Source: Taenia hydatigena
Taxonomy: Eukaryota; Platyhelminthes; Cestoda; Cyclophyllidea; Taeniidae
Length of the DNA stretch: 64,000 nt
Direction: 5' to 3'
NCBI GenBank assembly: GCA_036345935.2
Contig: JADWOT020000002.1
Location: forward strand, 22,237,108-22,301,107
Positions 36,380-48,045 of this stretch are shown here, one piece after another. Positions within the stretch are counted from its first letter, which is position 1; every line of letters begins with the position of its first letter. Both the position numbers and the translations under genes were made by a program. The notes under the pieces were generated by a model, which searched no databases, had not been told where the DNA came from, and saw only the letters and a program-made list of their open reading frames with translations.

Positions 36380-38841
36380 TTAGTCCATATTTTGCCCCTT
36401 TTTATACCACAAATTAGTTGACGCGGCTGAAGTAAAATGTGCTGGGGATGAATCCGAGACAGACGCATTGCCCTCCTAAAGAGTAAGGTTGCGCAAAATG
36501 CCATTTAAAATAAGCTACTATCGAAAACTGTAATATGGTCGCGTATTTCCTCGGTTTTTTCCCGTGAGATTCTACGTATGGGAGCATTAAAATGTATTTT
36601 AGAAACAGGATCGTTTTGCTTTAAAGCGCAGCAGCGAATTTGCTTTTGTGCGTGCTTCATTCCTAATTAACACGCATGGTAACACGTTACTTAGGGGATC
36701 TGCAATAGGCAGCCGATAGAAGCGAAGTCACGGAGATTATTCGTAGGCTATTGAATTGCTTACAACGATGTCTTCTGATCTATTTTATCTAAGTCAATGT
36801 TGATCTGATTTTATTTACAGGGTGCTTTGTGACATCTGACACACTAGGGATAGGTTCACGTTTCGATGCCATAAAACAGTACAAATTTGCACCTCAAATA
36901 TGGAATGCAGCATGATGGAAATGAACACATAAGCTTCCTTCGTAATAACGGATAATTTTTTGTCTCTTAGTTCCATTGTCTTTAACCAAGGTAGCAGGTT
37001 AGACCAAGGGAGAAATCGCGATGGGTTCCAGCATGCAATCACGTCAGTTTTAGCTACTGAAGATGAAAAGCACTATGATAAGGGGCTAAGGTAGAGTGCT
37101 GTGTCCCACTAGCCTATACATGTCTGCGAAATAACTTTCTAATTGTAAGAATGGATGAATAAAAGTGAAGAAAACATATCTGGCAAGGCCATAGTTCTTC
37201 GGTGCTCTAATGTGCTAGTACCTCACTACGCATACAACCAAGTGGCATAACGCTTCCTCACTTTTTTGCAGCGGCAACCTTTCCAAACAGTCATTCTAAA
37301 AAATTACGTTGAGAATGTACCTGCCTTATACCATAAAAACAACAATTTCTGGAAGATAGGGTATATTACAATTTTAAACGTCTACATGTGTTCTTGGAGA
37401 CCACCCTGCGCCCAGCGAATGCTGTCGAGTTCGTCGGCATTTGTGTTCCAATGCATGTGGTTACCATCAGTTTTCGAATGATGCACATAATTTACTTTTA
37501 CATAATCGCTTCCTCTTGCTTTACTTGCGATTATACATATAGGAGAAATGTAGACCAGCGTAAAAGCTTGATTTATGGCTCACATGCTCGGGGTGATGTG
37601 CAGTAATTAGATTGGAACAACGTTTACTAAACTTTGTATCAAATTGTATTTTATCGCTGCTCAGCACTCCATATTAGACAGTGTTAGTTTTAGCAGTTTT
37701 TTCAGTTTCTTAATAAGTGCACCAGTGTAAGCTCCATCGCTTGCTATTTGTGCAGATTGTTTCGCATGCATATTTTATTGTTAACTTCGGCAATGAGCCA
37801 TTATTCCTGCCCTTGGAAATTTTGCACCGTATTTCTCATTTTTATGGCACAAAATATCAACCCATGAGGTAGTTATCCGAAAAATCCGTTTAACTGATTG
37901 AAGTAGGTGTCATTACTTCTTGGCAGCTTGACCCCGTCAAGCAGAATTTGCAGACAATACGATGTGTCTTCGTTTATCAAAGTTAGTTGCGAGTGCCTTC
38001 TGCGGCAGAGTGTACGTTGATGTCCTCCTACTGTAAGTCTCGGCATATTTTAGAGTCGACTGCAGATGCCGCGTTGTAATTAGCTCTGGGTGGACCATTT
38101 GCACCTGTCATATGGGATTTTGGAAAAGTTCCGCAGCAAAATCAAGCTCAAAAACATTTTTACTTGTTTTCTTTTACTTCTAGCCGAACCGTCATTTGTG
38201 TGTTAAGCTCACGGATTTAGAAGAAATAATCGGCGAAACTTCTTTGACTTATGGTATGCCTGTGGGCAGTAAACTAGTTCTTTGCAGTTGCAAATATTAT
38301 TTTTCGGCATCGCACAAGAGGCCGTTTGGCGAGCTAATGAAACCTTAGAATGCAAAATGTTAGTCGCTCTCTGTGGTCTGTTTATTTTTATTTTGCTATA
38401 TTCATTTGAGTACCAAGGAATCTCTTTGATGTACACAATAATTTGAGTACAGATGAACACGCCCTGGTTTTATGTGCGGGTGTTTATTGGCTATTGAATG
38501 GTTTTTGTAATGAGCGGCTCCAGCAGAGTCAAATGCTTCTTGCCGTCTGTTAGTATTCTTGCCACACAACCTGAACATTCTTCGACTTCACAGTGCTTAA
38601 TAGTTACACATTAAGCTGTTTCCAATGGTCGCTTTTTTACGTCGAAGAGACTCTTATTTGAGGATGTTCTTTCAAATCATCCTGGTAAACGTGAATATGT
38701 AAGGAGCAGGCTATGCTATCGATTCATGTAACATCTTTGAGGTATTGGATTGTCAGACGGTGGCATTGTTCTTCTTTGATGATACAAACCAAGGCTGAGA
38801 ATGGTAGCCCATGTTTTTGAAGCATTCTGCTAAGTTTTTAG
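36380..38841. other. No gene recognised
   Basis: Contains a roughly 40-nt piece at 38103-38140 also found, in the opposite orientation, beside the gypsy fragment at 44283-44330. Otherwise spacer. Confidence 0.4.
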
Positions 38842-39086
38842 TGCAAACCCCATTATTTATCCGAGCTTTTGGCAAAATGGGAATCTGCTTGACTAGCAAT
38901 GAGACCGGACATATGCGACATGAATGGGTGGACCTCTCCGGGGAGGATAAATTTGAATGTTACCAAGAAGACGCTGCATTTTTGAAACGCATTGCAATCT
39001 CAGCATATAATAGATTTCTCCGATGTATTTCCTTAGCAATGGCACTCATAATGTCCTACGTTTCAGAAGATATATTGCTTTCTTGA
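38842..39086 (+). CDS. Candidate terminal exon, unknown product
   Basis: After acceptor taagtttttag (phase 1) the frame is open for 81 codons to TGA. It reads GHMRHEWVDLSGEDKFECYQ then EDAAFLKRIAISAYNR. An ATG at 38811 is also in frame, giving a 91-codon ORF. It lies just before a gypsy RT fragment on the other strand and could be unrelated to the exons at 39.5 and 40.3 kb. Confidence 0.3.
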
Positions 39087-39189
39087 ACCATATTTCTCGG
39101 CTCCAAGCATTTAAGTGGTGTTTCTGACGGGAAATGAATTGATTCATCAAAATGTTCTCTCGATAGTGCACTTAACTTTACTACTTTAA

Positions 39190-39480
39190 ATGCTTTAATA
39201 TGCTTACCATTTCACTTGTGGTTCTCTTAATTTGCTTTTCTGATGGCCTTCGAAGCAGACTAACGACTGCGGTCAAAGTTTTGATAAAACACGTGCAGAA
39301 GTTTGCCAAGCCAAGAAAACCGCCAACACACGTCTGCTTGATCGATGTCTGCCAAATTCGCACTTATACGGCCTTTTTTTAATCGCCACCCCTTTGAGCG
39401 AGATGATATTGACTGATAGTTGGAAAGAATAGCATTTCTTTGAATATAAGGCCAGTCGTGTACCTTTCATTTGATCCAAT
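39190..39480 (-). mobile_element. Ty3/gypsy pol fragment, reverse transcriptase end
   Basis: Minus strand reads VGGFLGLANFCTCFIK, matching the FLGL-NFYRRFI block that follows gypsy reverse transcriptase; just upstream, in another frame, YSKKCYSFQ and SLKGVAI match the KKC.F and SxKGVA block. Frame changes show it is dead. Same orientation as the larger fragment at 44.3-45.1 kb and could come from one element. Confidence 0.65.
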
Positions 39481-39510
39481 ACTAGTTTCATTGTAGAGTT
39501 TTGCTCCTAG

Positions 39511-39821
39511 ATGCCTTTATCAAAAAGAAGACTTGTCATCGAGGGGGATCATGCAGTATTTTGGTGCGAGGTCAATCACTGTTGTCTGCATCAGACATTG
39601 GAAGGTAGCCTCAGCGTTAGAGTCCAAAGAGAGTTGTCTGAAGCCGATGAGGCCCGTCTGGCACTAGAAAATCTGTCTTCCCTCTGTCCATTTCTATTGC
39701 ATTCACCTGCCAATTCATGGCAGGGAACCACCATGATTTTGTCGCATCACTCTAAATTTCGGCTTTTGGCTTTCTGTGACCAATGCGGAATTGCTATCTA
39801 CCGCCGCTTTTTCTTACTAGT
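39511..39821 (+). CDS. Gene K candidate exon, 311 nt
   Basis: Acceptor ttttgctcctag followed by an ATG, 103 open codons and a perfect gtgagt donor (phase 2 out). Reads MPLSKRRLVIEGDHAVFWCE, later VQRELSEADEARLALENL and FCDQCGIAIYRR. Mixed charged and Cys-containing, with no repeat or transposon motif. Could be a first coding exon or internal. The next clear + exon (40317) needs an intermediate exon to fit the phase. No family recognised. Confidence 0.4.
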
Positions 39822-40316
39822 GTGAGTAAAGAGGCTCACAGTAACGCTGGTGGTATACGTTCTTATCCAAGGTCACCTCATCAGTTTGATAGCTTAGCTC
39901 TTCTACTAAAAGAGGTAATAGGCGTACGAGCATTTGCTAAATGATTTTGGCCACGCTATTGTCCCTCAAATGCTTAAGGATATCTATTCGACCATGTATG
40001 AATGCTCTCGCATTTGTTCAGCAGTGCATAAAGTTCCATCATTTCGTGGTTGGTAATACGCCTTAACTATGAGCAAGTGCCATCCGATTTGTTTGTGGGG
40101 AGACCTTTGGCTTTAAAGAGAGTGCAGGTGTCTTCTGCGTCTAATTTTATATTGTGAAACAACTGAGTTGGACTCAGTGCTTTGCTTGATGAAAGTGTTT
40201 CACGCAAAATTATGAACCGAGTTTGCATTTTAAAGAAAGCCAGCACCAAGTATTGTGTCTCAAGCTAGTTCTAGGCATATGAGGTTTTTCACCGTTCTCC
40301 TTTCTTTCTCATGCAG

Positions 40317-40529
40317 TCCTATAATGTTCCCGTCCATCCTACCACAAATAATGGTGATCTTAATAAAAGGAAAGCGATCAGATTATCAATGTGGCAATTA
40401 AGGAAGCTTTCAGGCACACAATTGTTTAGTCTGGATACTTATATGTTGAAGTCGACGGAGTGTATCATCATGCGCTTCCGTTTTAGGAGTTGTACCGCTG
40501 GTTCGGGAAATCGGCAGGGAGCCCATTAG
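40317..40529 (+). CDS. Candidate terminal exon, possibly of gene K
   Basis: Starts after one of the best acceptors in the window (gttctcctttctttctcatgcag region) in phase 0 and runs 70 codons to TAG. Hydrophilic and basic: SYNVPVHPTTNNGDLNKRK, MWQLRKLSGTQLF, RFRFRSCTAGSG. An AATAAA lies at 40920. Could end the gene whose exon is at 39511-39821, but the phases need one more exon between. No family recognised. Confidence 0.38.
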   Translation, partial: SYNVPVHPTTNNGDLNKRKAIRLSMWQLRKLSGTQLFSLDTYMLKSTECIIMRFRFRSCTAGSGNRQGAH

Positions 40530-40549
40530 TGCATGCATAATTGCAAGGT

Positions 40550-42450
40550 CTGATATTTATTTAGAGATATTTATGAGAGGTCAAATTGCATGTGCTTAAT
40601 AGGATGCAAGCTCATTTGGAGAAAGCAGTGGAAAATCAATTTATGCATACAGTTTGATATGGGACGCATTCATCCACGCATATTCACAAAGGTAAGTATT
40701 CATTGATAAAGTCGGCGAGAATCTTATTTTTGTGCATGTATTTGCCTTGTGTGATAATTGACACGGAAATAATTGACGCATGCAGCTTAACACTTATGTT
40801 TTTTAGTGTATTGCATAAGCAAAAGGCGAGGGGACAATTTTAACCTAGTCGTGAACTTATGCGACCGCCTTCGTCGTAACAACGTCGGCCTCGCTGCCGC
40901 GAATCCTGCTTGTGCTTAAAATAAAGGTGTCAAGAACCATTCGGACTTCTAATGTAAAGAAATTTAGTCCTATAAATGATTCTGTGCCTTTATAAAGAGA
41001 ACTCAATAAGGAGCATGATTCCACATACTTGGCTGTAAGTGCAAATGATTAAATGGAGAAACCGATGACGAGCATATTTTAACACACATTTTTTTGGGAA
41101 TCGTTATTCCATAATAGGATTTAATGAGGTGCACAGTTTTGCATCCATAAATGTATTCTCGTGAGAATATGTTCTACATCAAGCTTGGTTATTTTGTTTA
41201 TATGATGATTAAGACGAATACCCGCCTACGTAATAAAGCTCGTTAGGATGAACATCATTGAATGAGCTGAGGAGGAGTTGCTTCATATATTAACGTTGGT
41301 GAGACGAAATTAATGTGGGGCACATAAGCGTAAATTTTATGTAAGAAAATCCTCTTTAGTGCAAAAAAGTAATGCTGATCACATTCAAGCGTATATGCCT
41401 GTAAATAAACAAATTCGCTGGGAAAAATTGCGATAAATTTATTGAAGTGTATCGGTCTGTGCGGGATCCATTCAAGCCGAGAAGTTTCGGGTATATTTAT
41501 GCTTATGCGCTTTTGATGGTAGATATAAATTTGAATAAACCACGGAGTCATTTGTTTACTTGGGTAGGCTTTTAGGATAGGACATTCAAAATGAGGAACT
41601 TATGAGGACTTTGTTATTATTATGCGCATATGCTGCAGAGTCAGTTGATTCGGAACCACCAGGAAGGGCATCTCGGAGACATTATGCTCATAAGAATGAC
41701 CACTTATTTAAAGGATTCGTTAAAGAATCTATTTATATATATGTATACTCCTAGAAGGTATTAGAATGCTTCTACGTATAAGCCCTTAGGAACTGGCGTT
41801 CCTTGGAGACGTTGGTGAAGATCCCGCTTCTAGGCAAACGCTTAAGGAAATGTATGCTTGTTCGTAGAAGCTGGCGTGGAGAAAGCAGTGAGGAATCTAT
41901 GCATATGTTTGAAGAGGGTGGTGTGGCGATTATTTTGGCAATTGATCATGTGAATTTATAGGTTGAATTTTATAAAACCAAAAATGGAGGATTTGTGAGT
42001 ATGTGTGCTCGAACGCATCTGTACATTACTTGGAAAGCCGATGAGAATTTCATTTATGCACTAGCCTCGTAAGGACGTGCAATCATTGGAGATGTCGATG
42101 TGGAATTTTATATCCGCTGATCCATTTGAGCATTTTGAAATCTCAGTAAAGAGCATGGTTAGTTTTTATGGCCGTGAAGATGTGCAAGCTTTTAAGGAAG
42201 TCGGCGAGCAGTGTATGCATGCATTTTGATTGGGAGATGTTTATTCTTTTCAAGACATTGATGGAAATATTATGTAAGGACATTTAAACGCTAACATATT
42301 TACGTCCTTGTGGATAAATTGGCGAGGAGCATAGGCACGTATTTATCCTTGTAGAATATGTATTGTATTAAAGAATTGGATGGGGAGATTTTGCATGCGT
42401 TCATGCACGGGAATCATCGCAAACTGTCCGGATGGAATATTTACATAATG
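40550..42450. repeat. Weakly periodic AT-rich DNA, possible degenerate tandem repeat
   Basis: A motif like ggcgag-aat-tatgcat-ttt recurs near 40615, 40710, 41885, 42045, 42205 and 42360; the last four are about 160 nt apart. Units are too diverged for a firm consensus. Contains no convincing gene; a 39-nt open piece before gtaagt at 40691 is not supported by neighbours. Confidence 0.25.
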
Positions 42451-43347
42451 CAGTACTAAAAGAGTGTCATTTTTAAAAAAGCATGCCATTTCAGCACAAA
42501 AGAAGTGGATTAAGGTCCACGAATCCCAGCTATCACATATTTGCTTAACACAGACAGAACGCATGACAAGCCACTGCAACACTGTCGAAAGTAAGGGGAC
42601 GCACACAAAATTCTAACTCTTCAAAGCCATTCTTCCATTAATTAAACTATGCAGACTCAGAGGTGCAGCAGCTTATAGAGGAGTTCCACCAGTTCAATCT
42701 CGCTGCATTTATTAGTGCTAGTACAAATAATCTCCCTTAGAAAGCATAGCTAAATAAACCGAAACCACTGACGACCTCATTAAAGCGATTAAAGTGGTTG
42801 CAACTGTCAAGGCACTAATCGTTCCATGGCGAATTTTGCGTCGACTACTGAACTTCGAACCCGTCAATCTTACTGCTCAACGAAGTACATTCGGTTTAAC
42901 TCATCAATAGCTCTCCCATACCTCTACTGTTCAAAATACCACGTTTGCCATTGCTTCGGCTGAAATCGAATGAGTAGAACTGTGCTAGACGGATCAGCTT
43001 GTCAAGAGAAAAGAGCGCGAAGGTGTCTGCAATAAGAGTCATGCCACAAATTCTGAGCACATCTGCATGATTGACTACAGATAGCAGAGAGGAGAAAAAT
43101 TCTGTTGACTGACAGCACATTTACTTTGTCCACATAAGCCTAATCCATGAAATTGGGCCCTCCATTCGGAATATTAACCATGTGGAGGCGCAAGGTTATG
43201 GATTGTGGACGAGGACCACTTACCGTTAATCTTTCGCATTAGAGGGGTTAAAGTGTACGCTAGTGGTCAAACAATCATTCAACCTCCAGCACCACAAGCA
43301 ATCGGAAGCAAGTGACAGGGGATAAGTGGAACCAAATTTTCTGACAG

Positions 43348-43598
43348 ATAAATGGGCAGCAAGGGTGAAGGAATGGAGCAGTAGACACAGAGTAGTAACT
43401 AATGAAGGAAGTAGAAGCAAAGGCAAAGGCAAGCACAGTTCTATGCCGCGCAGTTGTTGTCATAAGGGATTGCATTCTCCCCCCCCACCCCCAAAACAAA
43501 CTGCATTGTACCAGTCCTGCTTATCCCAAATGCTTTCGCCTAAAAACTATGTAGTTTCTACTCTTTACAGATCACACAAACAACGAGCTCTGCGCTAA
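43348..43598 (+). CDS. Candidate terminal exon with a proline run
   Basis: Acceptor aaattttctgacag, phase 1, 82 codons to TAA: KWAARVKEWSSRHRVVTNEG, then a Lys/Gly/Ser-rich part, a Cys pair and PPPPP encoded by the C-run at 43479. The opposite strand is also open and hydrophobic. Low-complexity content makes it weak. Confidence 0.22.
43479..43492. repeat. C-rich homopolymer run
   Basis: Eight C, one A, five C. Encodes the proline run of the candidate exon at 43348-43598. Confidence 0.9.
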
Positions 43599-44344
43599 CA
43601 ACAAGTTGGCAGAACTTTCCCACCACATGGTACCCACACCAAGTCATTCACTGACTTTCGATTTGTAGCACAAGAGAAGCACAGAGTTATTATCTGTCAA
43701 TCAAATTAGCTGAGTGAATAGGCAGCATTAACACTGCTATTGGCATATTCATCCTCAAGGGAAGGTCTTCTTGGTGTGCAGAAGCATCCACTTTAAACGA
43801 GAGCAAAAAGCATTTAAGCCTGCTTAAAGTGCTCATTCTTACACTGAGAATTAAAATGATAAAATTGCACATCCCAAGAGTACACCATACAAATCTACGC
43901 AATGGACAACAAACATTCCAGCATAAAACCAATGGGTGACCATATGCATGCAAAACATTTCAGGCATCAAGGAGATTCTTTGTCATTTCGATTAATGTAG
44001 CAAAGGGAAATTCATTAGCATTGGAAGAAATTTAACATCTTCTGCATTCTAAGATCTGGCAGGCCCATTAACTTGTCTCTTGTGGGATGCTGAGGGACGG
44101 TATTTACCACGGTAACGAATCGATCTACTAGCCACATTTATATCATAATTCAGGGGAGCCTTGTCGGTCATTTTTTCTCAAAGTCGGCATTTCACCATCC
44201 TAAAGGCTGTTCGGTTAGGAAGAAAAATATGTAAAAATTATTGCTAGAAGTTATTTTAGTGATAGACTGCTACCCGTTTCTTGATTTCCTTGTGGAACTT
44301 TTCCAAAATCCCACATAAAAGGTGAGTCATGACCACAAGTTTTC

Positions 44345-45141
44345 ATCTACCTGGAAATAAGGACATCGCAACATCTATAGTCAACTCTACACCACTATTC
44401 GCAGCACTGAGCCATTGAAAGCGTGTAGGTTGACAGATCCAACGATTGAAAAAGGTTGACGTCACCGTCTCAACATCTTGCGACTTCATGGGTTCTGCTT
44501 CAGCTACTTTCGTAAAGTAGTTAACCATAAATAGGATATATCGGCTTCCCTCTTGGTAAGTGGTAGAGGACCCATGATGTCTATACCCACTCTCTCGCCT
44601 GGAACTCCCGTAGACGTAGGCTGCAGGGGTGCGACTGCTGTAGAATAAGAGTTCTTGACGCTGCTGCTAGTAATGCTATCAGTATCGCTTGGTCGAGGCC
44701 TCCACCATATTTTTCTCGCCTACATAGCCCAATCGTTCATGCAACTCTTGAAGAACTGATTGCATCAGGAAACCTGGAATGACCAGACGCTTGGGCGAAG
44801 TGGAATCTTCTTGGCAACAAAAGACCTCATCTTCCAGAGTGAGTTTGAACCATTGTTGTCACATCTGCTTGGCTGCCATGCGGGACGATTTCATCTCTTC
44901 CACAGTGGACTTCGACAAGGATACCAGAAATCTGTTGTATACCAGGGACGCGTCGGGATCCGTACTCGGTGTGTTTCTCCACTATTATTTTTAGTCGACT
45001 TGCCTAAAAACAGGGTTCTCACTACACCACTATGCCTTTCCGCTGAGAGAGGTCTGCGGGATAATGCATCTGCGTAGCTATGCAGTTCCTCGTACCGTCG
45101 TGCAATTGACTAGGTCAGTGCCTCATGGTCTGTGTTTACTA
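44345..45141 (-). mobile_element. Ty3/gypsy pol fragment: RNase H end to integrase, decayed
   Basis: Minus strand, from high to low coordinates: the DHEALT block of RNase H (about 45120), ADALSRRPLSAERH (about 45075), the integrase zinc-finger region with LHERLGYVGEK (second His is Tyr), GERVGIDIMGPLPL (first catalytic Asp), then after a frameshift NYFTKVAEAEPMKSQD and FFNRWICQ, after which similarity ends before the second catalytic Asp. Several stops. Compared with the copy at 53 kb it carries two short deletions. Non-functional. Confidence 0.85.
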
Positions 45142-45159
45142 TGAACAAACAAACAAACG

Positions 45160-45493
45160 GAGCACATGAAAAATAGGAAAGTAATTGGAGATGCAGTTGT
45201 TCTTAAATCAGCGTTGGATTCCCAATGAACAGATAGTGACTATGGCTGATGCAAAGCACGATACCCTGCACTCAGACGTACATAAATACAGCGTATAAAT
45301 GCACATTTATGTACATTTGACAACCTTTTATTTGTGCATCCTCTTTGCTGTTTATGCACTTTGATGAGGTGTGACGTCTGAGTGCAGGGTATAGTGCTTT
45401 GTATCGGCCATAGTCACTATCTGTTCATTGCGAATCCTACGCTGGTTTAAGAATATCTGTATCTCCTTTTACTTTCCTATTTTCCATGTGCTC
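45160..45493. repeat. Foldback element (long inverted repeat)
   Basis: Arms 45160-45280 and 45371-45493 are reverse complements at about 90 percent by eye, beginning gagcacatg and ending catgtgctc. The 90-nt spacer is itself AT-rich with smaller palindromes (cataaat...atttatg). It starts about 19 nt from the end of recognisable gypsy sequence. No ORF inside. Looks like a non-autonomous foldback or MITE-type insertion. Confidence 0.75.
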
Positions 45494-45494
45494 T

Positions 45495-47381
45495 ATTTTT
45501 TGCTGCCACCATTTGTTCAGGCGCTTTCATACAGCCTTGGTATGTTCTAAATGTTGTTAGTTCTAGCTTTTTTGCTCATTGACATCCGATCGTGCCACCA
45601 GCTGAATTTGCCCATCTTGCGCACCTTTTTTCCGCTTAACCTTCGGAAGGGCGGATGGCGTACGCTCGTCTACTGCCCGCGTTGCCATTCCAACCTAACA
45701 AAGAAAGGTTGTTTAGCGGGCTTTAGTAAATATACACGTGCATATCAGAAATTTTGATTGAGCCAAATTGCTTGCGTTTGTTACAAAGTATGCTGAGGTC
45801 GTATTTACTGGCTTGAGTGTGCTTGATACTTATAGGTAATATACGGGGATTTGGAGTCATTGCGTGTGTGAGCATTTACAATGGACTGTAATTATCAACC
45901 TTAAACACGTGTTCAAATTTCCAAAATCGGGACAGTAGCATGGCATTACACACATTTGTATCAAGCTAATACATCCTATTTAGTCTACTTGTGATCAGAA
46001 AGCTTGCTGATTCTCATTGTTTTGTGAATTTGAGGAGAACCATCTCGTAATTTTTACGCGCGCTAAAATTTTGCCAGGCGTTAAGCAATTCTCTAGGTTC
46101 CTTTCTGCTGACATTATTTTGTAAACGGACGCAAATTTGACTGCTCAGTATTCCTTTTCTAATTCACCAAACTAAGCACGTTTATTGCTGTCAAAAGAAA
46201 CATCTTGGAATGCCTGACTCTGATATACTTATAAATGAGGTGTTCATTGGAAACGCGTTGTCACGGCGATAAGTTGGAAAGCAATCCAGTGAAAACTTTA
46301 ATGTGTTCGCTCCTCCTGCTCCAGCACTGTAGTAATCAGCCTTGGCTTTGGTTGTTTTTACCCTGTGGCAAATAGCCGGCCTACGGGTCGTGGAGACAGG
46401 AAGGAGTGCAGGTTTGGCGTCTGTTTACTTTGCTGCCTATGGACCTACCCGTTCAGTCGTCATCATCAGCTTTACATCAGCACCATGAGATGTGGCGCTG
46501 AAACGTTAATGCAGTCCTGCCTGAAGCTGAAATTGCTTCATCATCGTCAGAACAGTTGACCGTCATAGATGTAAAATAAACGCCCTGATGCCCTTATGAC
46601 TCGTTTTTCCGCAGGCAATGCTTTATATTAATCACACTGCTGCCAACAATGGTTAAGGTGGAAGTTTGTTATACTGGGAAGGACCGAAATGATTTTACCG
46701 AATTGGCTGCCTTATTTACGCTCGGTAATTGCGGTTGTACCGCATAAAGCACACGCACGTATTGGCTGACCTACAACACATAATGTTGATTGGCTGAGTG
46801 CTACCGTGCGTGCGCCGGATGCAACAGAGCTGTGTGTGTACTAGGTGGCGTGGGAGGAGGGGAAGGGTGCCACTAGCATAGACACACCCAAGGTATAAGG
46901 GCAAGTGTTTGATGCACGCATTCCTTTTTAATGCGACGTTTGATATTGAGCTGATAACCCCTCCGCAGACATGGGCAAATGTTCGGTGAGGTCCATTTTT
47001 CACTTCAATGCCGTGACATTAATTGGCTTTGTGTCTGTCGCACCAGTGGCTTCTTGCAGTGCGCCGCCTTTTTATGTTGCATATGGGTGGTGATGAGAAG
47101 CTGAGTAATGACAGCCATCGTAAGTAGTGTCTCATCTCTGCTTTTACTTCTTACTCATGATATTCTTTTCCACCATCACACCCATTATGGGTGTTGTTTT
47201 GAGAAGATTTCTTTGCGAGGCACTAAAATTATTTGAATATTCATTTTAAACGGGACCAAACTGCATACTCAAAATTGCACACGTGACATGAGTAAGCCTT
47301 TGAACCAAATATATGAAAGCGACAAAATCTAGCTACGTGAGAATGCATATGTTCTTTTTCCGGTTGTTTTCTTTTCGCAAG
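45495..47381. other. No gene recognised
   Basis: Sequence beyond the foldback does not show readable gypsy pol. A 95-codon minus ORF at 46716-47003 has no support. Confidence 0.4.
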
Positions 47382-48045
47382 TGCACAAAACACGGAATAC
47401 CCAGTTTTACCCGAGAAAGGGACAAACTCGGATCCCCAACAATTAGCCTTACCAACCGTGCAATAGTAGGTGCAACAAACGACATTTTCTACGTTACAAA
47501 AGGCGAAAGAGACGGTCTCTGCTGTGCTTAAACCTCCAGCATTTGCAAGATCCGATTTTCCCCTTATGCATTTGCCACGAAACAGAGATGAAGATAAACA
47601 AACGCAACTGAAGCTTTTGCCAAAAAATGGCTGGAAATTGATGAGGCAACTTCCATTGAATCGGGTTTCTTAGGAAAAATGCCTGTATTTTCTTAACGCG
47701 GTCCTTAGTCAGCCAGCTCTCTAACCTCCGTGCTGCAACAAGCATCCTGCATTGACTTGCCTTTACCTCCGAAGCAAGGCGAAAGCTCAGGCCAACCACA
47801 ATCTACCACTACTTTGCCGATTTTTTTAACACCAGACCCGCTCCTATTTGCCAACCCGTCAAATTTATGCCAGCAACTGCTACAATCACAATTGCAACGA
47901 CCGTTCCCACCGCCAAGCATGCGTCAACACCTTCCAGCAAACGTCTTCTCAATTCCAAATTGCATTCCTCTCTAGCAACTTGTTACCACCACATCTATCT
48001 AATTCAGCAAACTTCTCTAAAACGCCAACCACAGAGCAGCCTCAG
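47382..48045 (+). pseudogene. Gene G: Gln/Pro-rich coding region with two in-frame TAG codons
   Basis: One frame reads from 47382 (AQNTEYPVLPEKGTN...LALPTVQ), meets TAGTAG at 47464-47469, and continues VQQTTFSTLQKAKETVSAV to 47664. A possible 44-nt intron (47665-47708, ending gtccttag) leads in phase 0 to 47709 (SASSLTSVLQQ, later LCQQLLQSQLQRPFPPPS). A change of frame between about 47920 and 47976 leads to NLLPPHLSNSANFSK and a gtaagc donor at 48046. The Gln/Pro/Ser-rich low-complexity composition recalls transcriptional cofactors, but no domain is seen. The tandem stops sit where CAG CAG would suit the Gln-rich context. Either a decaying gene or a gene with unseen introns. Confidence 0.35.

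Larger units (their letters stand above)
42460..44282. other. Mostly spacer
   Basis: Apart from the weak exon at 43348 nothing is supported. Open frames on both strands at 42340-43120 lack splice evidence. Confidence 0.35.

Noticed and set aside
44760..45077. 105-codon plus ORF
   Set aside because: It is the antisense of the gypsy pol fragment.
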